Shown: positions 25,717-35,742 of the stretch, piece by piece
How the letters are laid out: each line of letters starts with the position of its first letter
Numbering within the stretch: position 1 is the stretch's first letter
Notes under the pieces: generated by a model
Told to the model about the DNA's origin: nothing
Database searches by the model: none
What the model saw: the letters and a program-made list of their open reading frames with translations, nothing else
Made by a program: the position numbers and the translations under genes
NCBI RefSeq assembly: GCF_010091945.1
Contig: NZ_WVIE01000005.1
Location: 124,001 to 188,000 of the forward strand
From: Myxacorys almedinensis A
GTDB lineage: Bacteria > Cyanobacteriota > Cyanobacteriia > Leptolyngbyales > Leptolyngbyaceae
DNA length: 64,000 bases
Direction: 5' to 3'

Positions 25717-26199
25717 TTAGAACAAACCGAGGGTCAACCCTTGGCTTACCGGGAAGGTTGCGCCAATTCCGAGCCACATTGTAACAGCCGTTCCAAACAG
25801 GAAAGCAGCCATTGCAACCGGACGACGGAACGGGTTTTGGAACTTGTTCACATTCTCAATAAACGGAATCACAATCAACCCTAGCGGCACAGAACCCATC
25901 AGAACCACACCCAGCAACTTGTTTGGCACAAGGCGCAGAATGTTGAACACAGGGTACAAATACCATTCAGGTAAAATTTCGAGGGGGGTCGCAAACGGAT
26001 TGGCAGGCTCACCGATCATCGCAGGATCGAGGACTGCCAAACCAACGCAAAGCGCGATCGTCCCTAAAATCACGACCGGGAAAATGTAGAGCAGGTCGTT
26101 GGGCCAAGCAGGTTCACCATAATAGTTGTGACCCATGCCCTTCGCCAACTTAGCTCTTAACTGCGGATCACTTAGATCCGGCTTCTTAACGGTTGCCAT
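25717..26199 (-). CDS. petD: Cytochrome b6f complex subunit IV
   Basis: 160 residues, the standard length. Starts [43 protein letters not shown], includes the quinol-site PEWY in [20 protein letters not shown] and three membrane helices, the last ending [19 protein letters not shown]. Equivalent to the C-terminal half of cytochrome b in bc1 complexes. 120 nt downstream of petB on the same strand, the usual cyanobacterial petBD order. Confidence 0.98.
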   Translation of the reverse strand: MATVKKPDLSDPQLRAKLAKGMGHNYYGEPAWPNDLLYIFPVVILGTIALCVGLAVLDPAMIGEPANPFATPLEILPEWYLYPVFNILRLVPNKLLGVVLMGSVPLGLIVIPFIENVNKFQNPFRRPVAMAAFLFGTAVTMWLGIGATFPVSQGLTLGLF

Positions 26200-26319
26200 C
26201 TGTAAAGGCTCTCCTTAAAGGTCAGAAGTCAGCAGGGGAAAAACAGCAAGCAAGGATTCTTTAGGATAAAACCAAAGAGAAAATTCTTGAACCTGTAACG
26301 CGACGAATACCGTCAAGCA

Positions 26320-26967
26320 TTACAACGGACCAGAAATACCTTGCTTCCGAATCATCAAGAAATGCGCCAGCATAAACACGGCGATCAGCCAAGGTAGCAC
26401 AAAGGTGTGGGCGCTGTAGTAGCGAGTGAGGGTCGATTGACCAACGCTTGCACCCCCTCTGAGCAAATCTGCAATCAGAGTGCCCACAACTGGAATCGCT
26501 TCAGGCACACCCGACACGATTTTGACTGCCCAGTAGCCAACCTGATCCCAAGGTAGAGAGTAGCCCGTTACGCCGAAGGAAACCGTAATTACAGCTAAAA
26601 TGACGCCTGTAACCCAGGTCAACTCACGGGGCTTTTTAAAGCCACCCGTCAGATATACCCGGAAGGTGTGCAGAATCATCATCAGCACCATCATGCTGGC
26701 AGACCATTTGTGAACCGAGCGAATCAGCCAGCCGAAATTGACATCATTCATGATGTACTGAACGGAGGTGAACGCTTCTGCCACAGTAGGCTTGTAATAG
26801 AACGTCATCGCAAATCCAGTGGCGAACTGGATGAGAAAGCAAGTTAGCGTGATTCCGCCCAGGCAGTAAAAGATATTGACATGAGGCGGCACGTACTTGC
26901 TGGTTATGTCTTCCGAAAGCGCTTGAATCTCAAGGCGCTCGTCAAACCAGTCGTACACATTTGCCAT
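26320..26967 (-). CDS. petB: Cytochrome b6
   Basis: 215 residues, four membrane helices. [38 protein letters not shown] carries Cys35, the covalent attachment site of heme c-n(i); b-heme His ligands lie in [23 protein letters not shown] and the third/fourth helices ([26 protein letters not shown]). Redox core of the b6f complex in the thylakoid membrane. Transcribed with petD; divergent from ctpA, with roughly 250 nt between the coding starts. Confidence 0.98.
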   Translation of the reverse strand: MANVYDWFDERLEIQALSEDITSKYVPPHVNIFYCLGGITLTCFLIQFATGFAMTFYYKPTVAEAFTSVQYIMNDVNFGWLIRSVHKWSASMMVLMMILHTFRVYLTGGFKKPRELTWVTGVILAVITVSFGVTGYSLPWDQVGYWAVKIVSGVPEAIPVVGTLIADLLRGGASVGQSTLTRYYSAHTFVLPWLIAVFMLAHFLMIRKQGISGPL

Positions 26968-27215
26968 AAAGCAAGCGTTCCTAAAAATGATTGCTGTTCA
27001 TAAAAAATGTAACACAGGAGTAAAGACGATTACACCTTGGAAAGAGGCAATTGGACGGTAATTGAGAGGTTTGAGACAAAGATTCGAGCCATTCCCAATG
27101 CTTAATGATTTGTGAAGAAAGATTTCCTCTAATTAAAGTTTTGCAAGCGGTGGAAATCTCTGTCAAAGTAAAGCAGATTACACGGCTTAACTATTTCACG
27201 TTACGATCGACTGCT

Positions 27216-28457
27216 ATGGGAAGACGTTTTTCTGGGTTTCGCTTACTGATCATTGGGGTTCTGTCGGTCGCGATCGCGTTTGGAGTGGTGTCTCCAGCCA
27301 ACGCTTTAACCGACGATCAAAAGCTCCTCAACGAAGCGTGGCGAATTATTGATCGTGCCTACGTTGATTCGACATTTAACCATAAAAACTGGTGGGGGCT
27401 GCGAGAAAAGTATCTGAGACAGCCGTTGCCCGATCGCGAGGCGACCTATGCCGCGATCGCGCAAATGCTGGCGGTTTTGGATGACCCCTTTACCCGTCTG
27501 CTAAAGCCCGATCAGTATCGGAGTCTGCAAACAACGACGTCTGGAGAATTAACGGGGGTTGGGTTGCAAATTGCCCTCGACTTAGAGACAAAGCTGCTCA
27601 AGGTGATCGCGCCGATCGAGGGATCTCCGGCGGCGAAGTCTGGGATTCAGGTGGCAGATACGATTCTCAAGATTGATGGCGTTTCGACAGAGGGCTTGAG
27701 CCTTGATGAAGCGGCAGAGCGAATGCGCGGCAAGATCGGCAGTCAGGTGACGCTGACGGTGGCGCGAGAGGGACAGGCAGCGCAGGAGATGGTGCTGGTG
27801 CGCGATCGCATTGCCCTTAATCCTGTTGTTGCAGAACTGCGCCCTCAAGCGAGTGGAAAGAAAGTCGGGTACGTCAAGCTGAGCCAGTTTAACGCCAATG
27901 CCACGATGGAAGTTGCCCACGCGATCGCATCGCTGGAAAAGCAAGGCGCAGAGGCTTATATTCTTGATTTACGAAATAATCCGGGTGGGTTGCTCAACGC
28001 TGGAGTTGAAATTGCTCGGCTTTGGCTCAACGAAGGCACGATCGTGTATACCGTCAATCGCCAGGGCACGATCGGCAGTTTTGAAGCCGTGGGAAGTGCG
28101 TTAACCGACGATCCGCTGGTTGTATTAGTTAATCAGGGAACCGCGAGTGCCAGCGAAATTTTGGCAGGGGCACTGCACGACAACAGACGGGCAACCGTTG
28201 TTGGCGAAAAAACGTTTGGCAAGGGCTTAATCCAATCCCTATTTGACCTGTCGGATGGTGCAGGATTAGCCGTCACGGTGGCTAAATACGAAACGCCTAG
28301 TCATACAGACATCAATAAATTGGGCATCAAGCCCGATCGGGTTGTGGCGCTCGATCATCCCGTTAACCTCGACCAAATTGGAACGGCAGTCGATAATCAG
28401 TATCAAGCGGCAATCGAGACTGTCACCTCAGAGGCTCTTGTTGCCGGAACCACTTGA
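27216..28457 (+). CDS. ctpA: Carboxyl-terminal processing protease CtpA (D1 processing)
   Basis: S41 protease that trims the C terminus of the photosystem II D1 precursor in the lumen. ATG 27216 is chosen because it puts a signal peptide (MGRRFSGFRLLIIGVLSVAIAFGVVSPANA, cleavage after ANA) at the N terminus; the frame is open to 27105 without this logic. 413 residues: PDZ domain about 90-180, then the Ser-Lys dyad in GTASASEILAG (near residue 310) and GEKTFGKGLIQ (near 330). Its position next to petBD is common in cyanobacteria. The HD gene starts 10 nt after its stop. Confidence 0.93.
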   Translation: MGRRFSGFRLLIIGVLSVAIAFGVVSPANALTDDQKLLNEAWRIIDRAYVDSTFNHKNWWGLREKYLRQPLPDREATYAAIAQMLAVLDDPFTRLLKPDQYRSLQTTTSGELTGVGLQIALDLETKLLKVIAPIEGSPAAKSGIQVADTILKIDGVSTEGLSLDEAAERMRGKIGSQVTLTVAREGQAAQEMVLVRDRIALNPVVAELRPQASGKKVGYVKLSQFNANATMEVAHAIASLEKQGAEAYILDLRNNPGGLLNAGVEIARLWLNEGTIVYTVNRQGTIGSFEAVGSALTDDPLVVLVNQGTASASEILAGALHDNRRATVVGEKTFGKGLIQSLFDLSDGAGLAVTVAKYETPSHTDINKLGIKPDRVVALDHPVNLDQIGTAVDNQYQAAIETVTSEALVAGTT

Positions 28458-28467
28458 GGGCTAACCT

Positions 28468-29703
28468 GTGGGATTTGAGCGGGTTTATCACGATCCGTTG
28501 CATGGTGCGATCGCGCTCAACAGCAACGACCCAACCGAAGCGCTGCTGATCAAACTGATCGATACCCCTGCTTTTCAACGATTGCGGCGAATTCGGCAGC
28601 TTGGTCCGGCGAGTCTTACCTTTCATGGGGCAGAAGGATCGCGGTTTACCCATTCCATCGGTGTGATGGCGGTTGCCCGTCGAGCTTTCGATCGCATTGG
28701 GCAAGACTACCCGCAACTGTTGCCTCACCGTCCGGTCGTGTTGTGTGCGGCGATGCTTCACGATATTGGGCACGGTCCGTTTAGTCACACGGCAGAAGAA
28801 ATTTTTGGCTGCGATCACGAGCATTGGTCGCGGCGGATTTTAAGCGAATCTGCCCCGATTCGGCAATTGTTGGATCAGTTTTCGCCAACCTTGCTGCATC
28901 AGATTGAGCAGGTTTATCTGAAAAAATATCCTTTGCCAATTGTCTGGCAGTTGGTGTCGAGTCAGTTAGACTGCGATCGCTTGGATTATTTGATGCGCGA
29001 TAGCTATTTCACCGGCGCATCGTACGGCAAAATTGACCTCGATCGAATCTTGATGGCACTGCGCTACGACTTGGTAAGCCAGCAGCTTGTGGTCGCCCAA
29101 AAAGGCATCGCTGCGATCGAACATTATCTAGTTGTCCGCTATTTTATGTACGCCCAAGTCTACAACCATCACAAAAATATTGCGGCAACGTGGGTGCTGT
29201 CTAAGATTTTTGAACGAGCAAAACACCAATTTCAAACGGGAACATTAGTGGCTGACGAAAACGTTAACGCTTGGCTCGGCAATGAGGCTCCGTCGTTAGA
29301 GCAATATTTGGCGACAGATGATGGAGTATTTGTCTATCATCTTCAGCGCTGGCAACATCAAGATGATCCGGTGCTTTCTGATCTGTGCCGCCGATTTTTG
29401 GATCGCGATTTGCTGAAAGCGCTAGATGTGACACCGTTGGATGAGCGCGATCGCGCCACACTTCTAGAGAAAGCTTGTCATTGGCTGAGTCAAGCAGGAC
29501 TTGACCCTAGCTACTATACGGGTCTCAGAGTGGCGGTCAGTCGCGGCTATACGCTCTATCACAAAGGCATCAACATTCAAACCACAAAGGGATTGCAGGA
29601 AATTAATGAATTATCGCCGTTAGTGCAAACCCTATCGCAACCAACGCAACGAGTCTGGTTAATTTATCCTCGTGAAATTGAATCTCAGTTGATACACAGT
29701 TGA
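28468..29703 (+). CDS. HD-domain phosphohydrolase (dGTPase/SAMHD1-like)
   Basis: 411 residues from a GTG start 10 nt after ctpA, with GAGG upstream. RIRQLGPASLTFHGAEGSRFTHSIGVMAVARRAF gives His62; AAMLHDIGHGPFSHTAEEIF gives His98-Asp99 and the following GHGPF.H; SSQLDCDRLDYLMRDSYFTG supplies the last metal Asp. These define the HD metal phosphohydrolases related to dNTPases. The substrate is unknown; family members act on dNTPs or other nucleotides. Confidence 0.88.
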   Translation: MGFERVYHDPLHGAIALNSNDPTEALLIKLIDTPAFQRLRRIRQLGPASLTFHGAEGSRFTHSIGVMAVARRAFDRIGQDYPQLLPHRPVVLCAAMLHDIGHGPFSHTAEEIFGCDHEHWSRRILSESAPIRQLLDQFSPTLLHQIEQVYLKKYPLPIVWQLVSSQLDCDRLDYLMRDSYFTGASYGKIDLDRILMALRYDLVSQQLVVAQKGIAAIEHYLVVRYFMYAQVYNHHKNIAATWVLSKIFERAKHQFQTGTLVADENVNAWLGNEAPSLEQYLATDDGVFVYHLQRWQHQDDPVLSDLCRRFLDRDLLKALDVTPLDERDRATLLEKACHWLSQAGLDPSYYTGLRVAVSRGYTLYHKGINIQTTKGLQEINELSPLVQTLSQPTQRVWLIYPREIESQLIHS

Positions 29704-29740
29704 TGCACGGTAGATGCACGGTGGATAAACAGTGGATCAA
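29686..29740. repeat. 11-bp tandem repeat, five copies, across the HD gene stop
   Basis: Units of 11 nt from 29686: CAGTTGATACA, CAGTTGATGCA, CGGTAGATGCA, CGGTGGATAAA, CAGTGGATCAA. The first copies overlap the last codons and the TGA of the HD-domain gene. Confidence 0.75.
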
Positions 29741-30172
29741 CTGGGCGGCTAGCTAGCGATCGTTTCGCGAACAACGTTCCGAGCAATCACCGGAGTTGCA
29801 TCGGCAGAGGGTTGCTAATCGTTGCGCCGATGTTTGAGATGAAACTTGGGTTGGCAACGGTGTTGTCTTGTTACGAATTGCAAACAAAGTAGAACTGTTT
29901 TATGTAGCCAAATCTACGGGTATAACGGTTGTGCCGCCCGATCGCTTTAAGCTAAGGGTAAGGGCAAGAAACCTCCTCACACAGTAGCAGTTTAGGCAAC
30001 GGAAATCACCGAGTCGATTAAGATCAGCTAATAGCGCGAGTGCGATCGCAGTTGACTTCGCTTTGCAAATTTCAAAATTCTCTAGAGCTTTGTAGAGCGA
30101 ATCGCATCATTTTCGCGATCTAGCTCTGCCAATCTTGAGTTCATTAACGCCGACCTTTAGATTTGTTTTCTC
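29741..30172. other. Intergenic stretch upstream of menF
   Basis: No coding frame. It contains a GTA-N8-TAC match (29904-29917) without a -10 element at the expected distance, and several GATC-rich HIP1-like sites. No promoter can be assigned. Confidence 0.45.
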
Positions 30173-31639
30173 ATGACAGCTATTCAGTATCAACTCGATC
30201 AACGTCCTACCTATAAAGACCTATATCAGTTTTTACTTACCTGCAAAGAGTCTCTTTCTGACCATCAAGAACAACGCATTGCTAGTATTTCTCTAACTAT
30301 CGAATCAGTCGATTTGCTAGCCGTTTTAAATTCTATTATTAAGCCAAATCAACGCCATTTTTATTTCGAGAAAAGCGGTCACCAAGAAGCAATTTTAGGA
30401 TTTGATATTGCATTGCAGTTAAAGACAGAAGGCGCTCGACGGTTTATTAAAGCCAAAGAGTTTATTGAAACAGCATTAGCAAAAACAACTCAATTTGGAG
30501 ACTTAAACGCGCCATTTTCTGGAGCACATTTCTTCTGCAATTTCTCTTTTTTTGATACTAGTGAAGAAGAGGCATTTCCAGCCGCTTCCGTTTTCCTACC
30601 AGCCTGGCAAATTGCTCGATTCAGCGATTTAGAGAATAGATCAAATTGGTGCCTTCAAGATCCAAACGATCGCTACACAGTAGTTGCAAATGTAGTGATT
30701 GATGCCGATTTTGATCCTGATCTCGCTGTTAGAAAACTCTGGCAAACCTTGCAAAAAATTCAAGCGGTGCGATATGAAGTTGTAAATTTAAGTGATGCCA
30801 CGAAGACCTTTTTTCAACAAAAGTTTGTAGCGCCCCCTGATCAATTTATCGCTTCGGTTTGTTCTGCTTTAGATCTGATTCAAGCAGATCATTTCTATAA
30901 AGTAGTGTTGGCGCAGGCGTTGGATATCTTTTCTCCATTGCCGCTGAATTTAGTTGCTTCGCTGAGCAATCTTCAAAAGCTGTATCCAAACTGCTATATC
31001 TTTTCAACTAGTAATGGCAACGGTTCAACCTTCATTGGGGCTAGCCCTGAGCGGCTTGTGCGGATCGCTGAGGTCTCCGCAACCCGTACGCTGACCACCG
31101 ATGCCCTTGCTGGGTCAGCCCCACGGGGCAAAACTCCTATAGAAGACGCTTGGCTGGCAAACAGTTTGCTCAACAGCCAGAAAGAAATTTATGAGCATCA
31201 GGTGGTGATCGACTCCATCATGCAGCACTTGAAAACGTTAGGATTGTCTCCTCGCCTTGCCCCGGCTCGATTGCTCCAGCTATCCAACATTCAACATTTG
31301 CAAACACCGATTCGGGCGAGGGTGTTGTCAGACGTTCATCTGCTAGATGCTGTGGCAGAGCTTCATCCGACGCCTGCCGTTGCGGGTGCGCCCAGAACGT
31401 TGGCATGTGAGCAGATTCGCCGCTTTGAATCGTTTGAGCGATCGCTGTATGCTGCCCCAATCGGGTGGGTAGATCACCGGGGCAACGGTGAGTTTGCAGT
31501 GGGCATTCGCTCTGCCCTAATCAAGGGATGCCAAGCGCGATTGTTTGCCGGGGCGGGCATTGTAGCAGGCTCGAATCCTAAGAAAGAACTGGCAGAAGTG
31601 CAGTTAAAGTTGCAGGCGTTGCTCAATGCGATCGCATAA
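30173..31639 (+). CDS. menF: Isochorismate synthase
   Basis: Converts chorismate to isochorismate, the first committed step of phylloquinone (menaquinone) synthesis, feeding MenD, which is also in this window. 488 residues. The chorismate-binding C-terminal half shows FIGASPERLVRI, ALAGSAPRGKTPIEDAWLANSLLNSQKEIYEHQVV, LHPTPAVAGAPRTLACEQIR, YAAPIGWVDHRGNGEFAVGIRSALI and LFAGAGIVAGSNPKKELAEVQLKL. These distinguish isochorismate synthase from anthranilate synthase. Monocistronic in this context. Confidence 0.93.
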   Translation: MTAIQYQLDQRPTYKDLYQFLLTCKESLSDHQEQRIASISLTIESVDLLAVLNSIIKPNQRHFYFEKSGHQEAILGFDIALQLKTEGARRFIKAKEFIETALAKTTQFGDLNAPFSGAHFFCNFSFFDTSEEEAFPAASVFLPAWQIARFSDLENRSNWCLQDPNDRYTVVANVVIDADFDPDLAVRKLWQTLQKIQAVRYEVVNLSDATKTFFQQKFVAPPDQFIASVCSALDLIQADHFYKVVLAQALDIFSPLPLNLVASLSNLQKLYPNCYIFSTSNGNGSTFIGASPERLVRIAEVSATRTLTTDALAGSAPRGKTPIEDAWLANSLLNSQKEIYEHQVVIDSIMQHLKTLGLSPRLAPARLLQLSNIQHLQTPIRARVLSDVHLLDAVAELHPTPAVAGAPRTLACEQIRRFESFERSLYAAPIGWVDHRGNGEFAVGIRSALIKGCQARLFAGAGIVAGSNPKKELAEVQLKLQALLNAIA

Positions 31640-31706
31640 GAAAAGCATAAGAAAAGCCGCCAAAGAACGAATCTTGCCTCACGCACAGCAGAGAGCATAA
31701 GATGCT

Positions 31707-32147
31707 TCAGTCGTTTTTCTGTTGGTAAAATCTGCGCCGACGGGTGAGGGTAAAAATTGCCGCAGTTGTGACCAACCCCAACACTACAGACGGCTCAGGA
31801 ATCTCGACTCGCTCAGGTGCTGGCGGCACTTCTGATTTGATGATCACCTCATCATTTAGGCGAGCTTCACGCAACGAATTGACACGGGGTGCTTCGCTAC
31901 TTAGCGTTTGCTGAACAACTAGTAAAGGGCTGATGTCTGCTTGAAGCAGGTGCTGAGGTGAAAATTCTTCCGTCGAAGAGTGAGATTCTTTCTGACGCGC
32001 CACGCTTTGAACGTACTCATCATACGGTGTAGCGTGCTGAACACCAAGACTCGCTAATGTTCCAGCATGAGCGGAAGCAGTTATCCCAGAAACACAGGAA
32101 AAAACTGCCGTCAGGAGGTAAACTTTGGGCAACGATCGTTCTTTCAT
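31707..32147 (-). CDS. PEP-CTERM anchored exported protein
   Basis: 146 residues: signal peptide MKERSLPKVYLLTAVFSCVSGITASAHA, a short Ser/Gln-rich mature part, and the C-terminal sorting signal IPEPSVVLGLVTTAAIFTLTRRRRFYQQ (PEP motif, hydrophobic helix, Arg cluster). Such proteins are cut by exosortase and anchored or released at the surface; no exosortase gene lies in this window. The function of the mature part is unknown. Confidence 0.85.
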   Translation of the reverse strand: MKERSLPKVYLLTAVFSCVSGITASAHAGTLASLGVQHATPYDEYVQSVARQKESHSSTEEFSPQHLLQADISPLLVVQQTLSSEAPRVNSLREARLNDEVIIKSEVPPAPERVEIPEPSVVLGLVTTAAIFTLTRRRRFYQQKND

Positions 32148-32393
32148 AACCGGGGCAGAGACGATGATTAGGCGCGAAAGTGTGTGAGTCTACAGAAATA
32201 CACTGCAAATCGAACTTAAACTTCACACTTTAGAACGGTAGATACCCCAAGATACTGAACCGAATTCTGACTTTAACCGCTCTGTAGAGCTAGGACTGTC
32301 GTCTTTTAGTTTAGACAAGTTGAGTCCAGAAATAACAAAGCCAAGGCTAAGTATTTTCCGAAAGTATCAAGACTGCATGAAGTTCAGCGCAGC

Positions 32394-33557
32394 TTAGAGA
32401 AATGTCGCGATCCGATCAACGGCTTCCTCTAAAATTTTGGGTTCATGAACCAGGGCAAACCGCACATATCCTTCCCCCGATTTTCCAAACCCTGCCCCCG
32501 GCGAAACCGCTACACCCGTTGCCTGTACAAGCTCTGTGCTAAATCGAATCGAATCGGACATCCAAGGGGGCGGTAGTTTTGCCCAAATATACATCGTTGC
32601 TTCTGGAGTTGGAACATGCCACCCAATCTGATCAAGGGCAGCGATGAAGGTGTCACGACGGCGACGAAAGATTTCTACCCCTTGATGGACGCTCGTCTGA
32701 GAGCCAGATAGAGCCGCGATCGCACCGTTCAAAATTCCCAAATACTGGTTAAAGTCTACGGCTGCTTTGACTTGCCGCAATGCCCGGATGAGTTCGCCAT
32801 TGCCGATAGCGTAGCCGACCCGAAACCCGCCCATGTGATAGGACTTCGACATTGTGAAGAATTCGATCGACACCGTTTTTTCAGGGTCAGCTTGCAGCAC
32901 CGATGGAACGGGGGTTTCGCCAAAATATAGGTCAGCGTAGGGAAAATCGTGCACTAAAACGAGATTGTGATGCTGACAAAAGGCAACGGCTTTTTTGAAA
33001 AAGGAAAGGGGCGCGATCGCGCTGGTCGGATTGTGCGGATAGCTCAACACCATCATCCGCGACTGCGCTAAAACCGCCTCTGGAATCTCCTCAAACACTG
33101 GCAGAAAGCCATTTTCAGGCAAAAGCGGCATCGGGTAAATTTGCCCCCCTGCCAAATACACCCCCCCGGCATGAGATGGATAGCCCGGATCTAGCAAGAG
33201 CGCAAAATCTCCGGGATTGAGAACGGCTAACGGTAAATGCGCGGTTCCTTCTTGAGAGCCAATGAGCGCTAGAACTTCGGTTTCTGGATCAACCGGAATG
33301 CCGAATTTATCGCGGTACCAGGTGGCTGCCGCTTGCCGAAACGCTTGAGTGCCGTTGAACAGCAGATAGCCGTGCGTGGTTGGATCGTGAAGCGACACCG
33401 CGATCGCATCGATCACATGTGCCTCAGCAGGGAGATCAGACGATCCCAGCGACAAATCAATGATGTTTCGTCCAGCGGCTTTGGCGTTGGCTTTCGCCCG
33501 ATCCATATCCGCAAACACGTTAGATCGAAGCGACTCTAAGCGGTTGGCAAAGTGCAT
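32394..33557 (-). CDS. PLP-dependent class I/II aminotransferase
   Basis: 387 residues. PLP Lys238 in FFTMSKSYHMGGFRVGYAIG; Asn176 in SYPHNPTSA; Asp204-Tyr207 in LVHDFPYADLYF; C-terminal YVRFALVHEP contains the substrate Arg. It resembles aspartate/LL-diaminopimelate/succinyl-DAP-type aminotransferases, but the exact amino acid cannot be decided. The N-terminal RNIIDLSLGSSDLP is of the LL-DAP/alanine transaminase subgroup. Lies 15 nt after the thioredoxin gene on the same strand. Confidence 0.88.
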   Translation of the reverse strand: MHFANRLESLRSNVFADMDRAKANAKAAGRNIIDLSLGSSDLPAEAHVIDAIAVSLHDPTTHGYLLFNGTQAFRQAAATWYRDKFGIPVDPETEVLALIGSQEGTAHLPLAVLNPGDFALLLDPGYPSHAGGVYLAGGQIYPMPLLPENGFLPVFEEIPEAVLAQSRMMVLSYPHNPTSAIAPLSFFKKAVAFCQHHNLVLVHDFPYADLYFGETPVPSVLQADPEKTVSIEFFTMSKSYHMGGFRVGYAIGNGELIRALRQVKAAVDFNQYLGILNGAIAALSGSQTSVHQGVEIFRRRRDTFIAALDQIGWHVPTPEATMYIWAKLPPPWMSDSIRFSTELVQATGVAVSPGAGFGKSGEGYVRFALVHEPKILEEAVDRIATFL

Positions 33558-33572
33558 AGCTGAGTTCGTAAC

Positions 33573-33905
33573 TTATGCGGTCAGTAGATTTTGGGTCACT
33601 AGCTCTTCGAGTTTTTGTTTACTAATCGCGCCTTCCGTCGATTTCTTGATTTCTCCATTTTGAAACAGTCGGAACGCCGGAACGCCTTCAACTTTATATT
33701 GAGCCACTGTTTCGGGATTTGGATCGACTTCCATTTTGATCACTTTGATGCGATCGCTGTACCGATCGGCAACGGTATCCACCAACGGAGCCATCAACCG
33801 ACACGGACCGCACCACGATGCCCAGAAATACACGAGTACAGGCTGAGCGGCATCGAGAACTTCTGCCTTAAAGTCGGGATCTGTAATGACGCGAACGCTA
33901 CTCAT
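33573..33905 (-). CDS. trxA: Thioredoxin
   Basis: Protein-disulfide reductase. 110 residues from ATG 33905 (an upstream in-frame start at 33926 adds 7). VLVYFWASWCGPCRLMAPLV with Cys32/Cys35, VDPNPETVAQYKVEGVPAFRLF with the cis-Pro. Ends SKQKLEELVTQNL. Canonical single-domain type. First gene of a two-gene unit with the aminotransferase. Confidence 0.95.
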   Translation of the reverse strand: MSSVRVITDPDFKAEVLDAAQPVLVYFWASWCGPCRLMAPLVDTVADRYSDRIKVIKMEVDPNPETVAQYKVEGVPAFRLFQNGEIKKSTEGAISKQKLEELVTQNLLTA

Positions 33906-34018
33906 ACTGCATCCAATACTTAACAACTGCTTTACATAATTTTAAGCCCTAGCTCTCCCCTTCGTAGACGGAAAGCTAAGGCTTGACAAGAAATATTAAC
34001 GAAGAGGATCGGCTGTCT

Positions 34019-34798
34019 CTAGAGATTATCTAGCTGCTTTTTGAGATCTTCGAGTTCAGGATCGACCGCCGCATCCTTGGGTGCTTGAGTCTGAGCTTGC
34101 GGAGCCGCTTCTCCTGGCAACGCAGCTTGCGGCTGAGATGACCCTGCCAGCATCTGTTGCTTCATCGCTTCAAGTTCAAGATCGACATCGCCCGATTCGA
34201 GTTGAGCAAACTGCGCTTCGAGGCTAGACCCCGCCAATTCGCCTGCTGCCTGCGCTCTCGCTTCCGACTGCAACACTTTTTCTTCCATCCGCTCAAAGGC
34301 AGCCATGGCAGAACTCGTGCCCATGTTGCCAACCATGCCTTGCAGTTGCTCTTGGGCTTTGGCAGCGCTAGAACGGGCTTTCAGCATGTCTTTCTTGGTC
34401 TTCGCTTCCGAAATTTTGCCCTCTAGAGCAATCAAGCTCCGCTTTAAGGTCTCAACCTGCGTAGAGTGCTGATCGAGTTGACCTTTGAGAGCATTGGCGG
34501 TTTCGGTGTGGGTCTTCTTGCGCTGTAAGGCTTCGCGGGCAAGAGTTTCATCGCCTTTTTGCAGGGCGAGTTGGGCGCGTTGCTGCCAGTTGTTCGATTC
34601 GGATTGAGCCTGGTTGTGCTGCTGCTGGGTACGTTTTTGGCTTGCGATCGCCGTGGCAACCGCCTGACGCAGTTGCACCAGGTCTTCCTGCATCTCGATC
34701 ACAGCCTGCTCAAGCATCTTCTCTGGATCTTCCGCTTTGCTCACCATGTCATTGACATTCGAGCGAACCACACGGCTGATACGATCAAATAACCCCAT
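34019..34798 (-). CDS. vipp1: PspA/IM30 family, Vipp1-like (with C-terminal extension)
   Basis: 259 residues. MGLFDRISRVVRSNVNDMVSKAEDPEKMLEQAVIEMQEDLVQLRQAVA is the amphipathic first helix plus ESCRT-III-like core; long coiled coils follow to about residue 215. It ends in a linker rich in Ala/Gln/Pro and a last helix DPELEDLKKQLDNL, the C-terminal extension that distinguishes Vipp1/IM30 from PspA. Vipp1 forms rings that maintain and remodel thylakoid membranes. A PspA-like paralog without the extension lies 0.9 kb away on the same strand. Confidence 0.9.
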   Translation of the reverse strand: MGLFDRISRVVRSNVNDMVSKAEDPEKMLEQAVIEMQEDLVQLRQAVATAIASQKRTQQQHNQAQSESNNWQQRAQLALQKGDETLAREALQRKKTHTETANALKGQLDQHSTQVETLKRSLIALEGKISEAKTKKDMLKARSSAAKAQEQLQGMVGNMGTSSAMAAFERMEEKVLQSEARAQAAGELAGSSLEAQFAQLESGDVDLELEAMKQQMLAGSSQPQAALPGEAAPQAQTQAPKDAAVDPELEDLKKQLDNL

Positions 34799-35076
34799 AA
34801 TTTTGTTTTCCTTTTGGCGTTTCTACATTAAGTATGCCGTTGACCCCTACGTTAGCCCACACTTTCTAAATTAAGAACCTATTTAAAAATTTGCAGAAAC
34901 CAGGACGATAACGTAAGGATTGCTATGCTCACCACTACTGGCAGAAATACCGTCGGTAGCTTCAAGACACGCAACTTGAACAAGCTCTCTCCTAGTTTAG
35001 AATTTTCAACTAGGTTCGGGGAACTGAACCAATTTTTTCCCGTAATTAGAGTTCACACTTTAATTTTGACAAAAAT

Positions 35077-35655
35077 TTATTGATAAAGCCGAAGAGCGCT
35101 CCGAAACTCTCTCATTGCTTGAACCTTGGAGTGAATCAAGACAGATCGGGTCAGCAGATCCAGATCCAAGTCTGGCAAGGCTTCGCTTTGAGAGATGCGA
35201 TCGTACCCAGTTGATTGCAATCGGTACAGAGAAAAAAGCCCATCTTCCCAAAACCAAACCTCTGGAACCTCTCTCATCTCGTACTTTTTAAGTTTGTTGA
35301 TGCTACCACTCGAAAAGACGACCTCGATACATAAGTCAGGGATGGGTTTCTTGGTTTGCAAGCAATAGGACAAATCAGACTGAAACTCTACTTTCTCGGC
35401 GACAATTTGCGAGTAGCTGCCGCTAGGGAAAAACTCAATGCCAAATTCTTCAAAGTATATTCCTAGCAGCAGCCCAATGATTGCACTAAATTCTTCATGC
35501 TCTTCTGAAATGGGCAAGATGTTTAGTTCTCCCTGGCAGTAAGACAAACGAACGTTTGGAATCCCTTCAAAGCTGTGTTGAATGGCTTTGAATTTTTCCC
35601 AGCTTATGCCTTGCTGAACAAATGCATGGAGCTTCGTTGTAAGGGTTGTAGTCAT
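35077..35655 (-). CDS. Uma2 family endonuclease-like protein (DUF820)
   Basis: 192 residues from ATG 35655 (the frame opens to 35697 but the N-terminal extension is not family-like). LHAFVQQGISWEKFKAIQ..., GELNILPISEEHEEFSAIIG, PIPDLCIEVVFSSGSINKLKKYEMREVPEVWFWEDG: the PD-(D/E)XK-type core is present. It is placed between the two PspA/IM30 genes, all on the minus strand. Function unknown. Confidence 0.85.
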   Translation of the reverse strand: MTTTLTTKLHAFVQQGISWEKFKAIQHSFEGIPNVRLSYCQGELNILPISEEHEEFSAIIGLLLGIYFEEFGIEFFPSGSYSQIVAEKVEFQSDLSYCLQTKKPIPDLCIEVVFSSGSINKLKKYEMREVPEVWFWEDGLFSLYRLQSTGYDRISQSEALPDLDLDLLTRSVLIHSKVQAMREFRSALRLYQ

Positions 35656-35742
35656 AGCGATCGCTGCCAGCGATAACAATTGAGCGATACCAATCAAAGG
35701 AGTAAAGATTCAAACGATAACAGGTTTTAATTTTGAATTGGA

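Noticed and set aside
29904-29917. Another GTA-N8-TAC match upstream of menF
   Set aside because: No -10 element at the right distance and no nitrogen link; about one such match per 4 kb is expected by chance.
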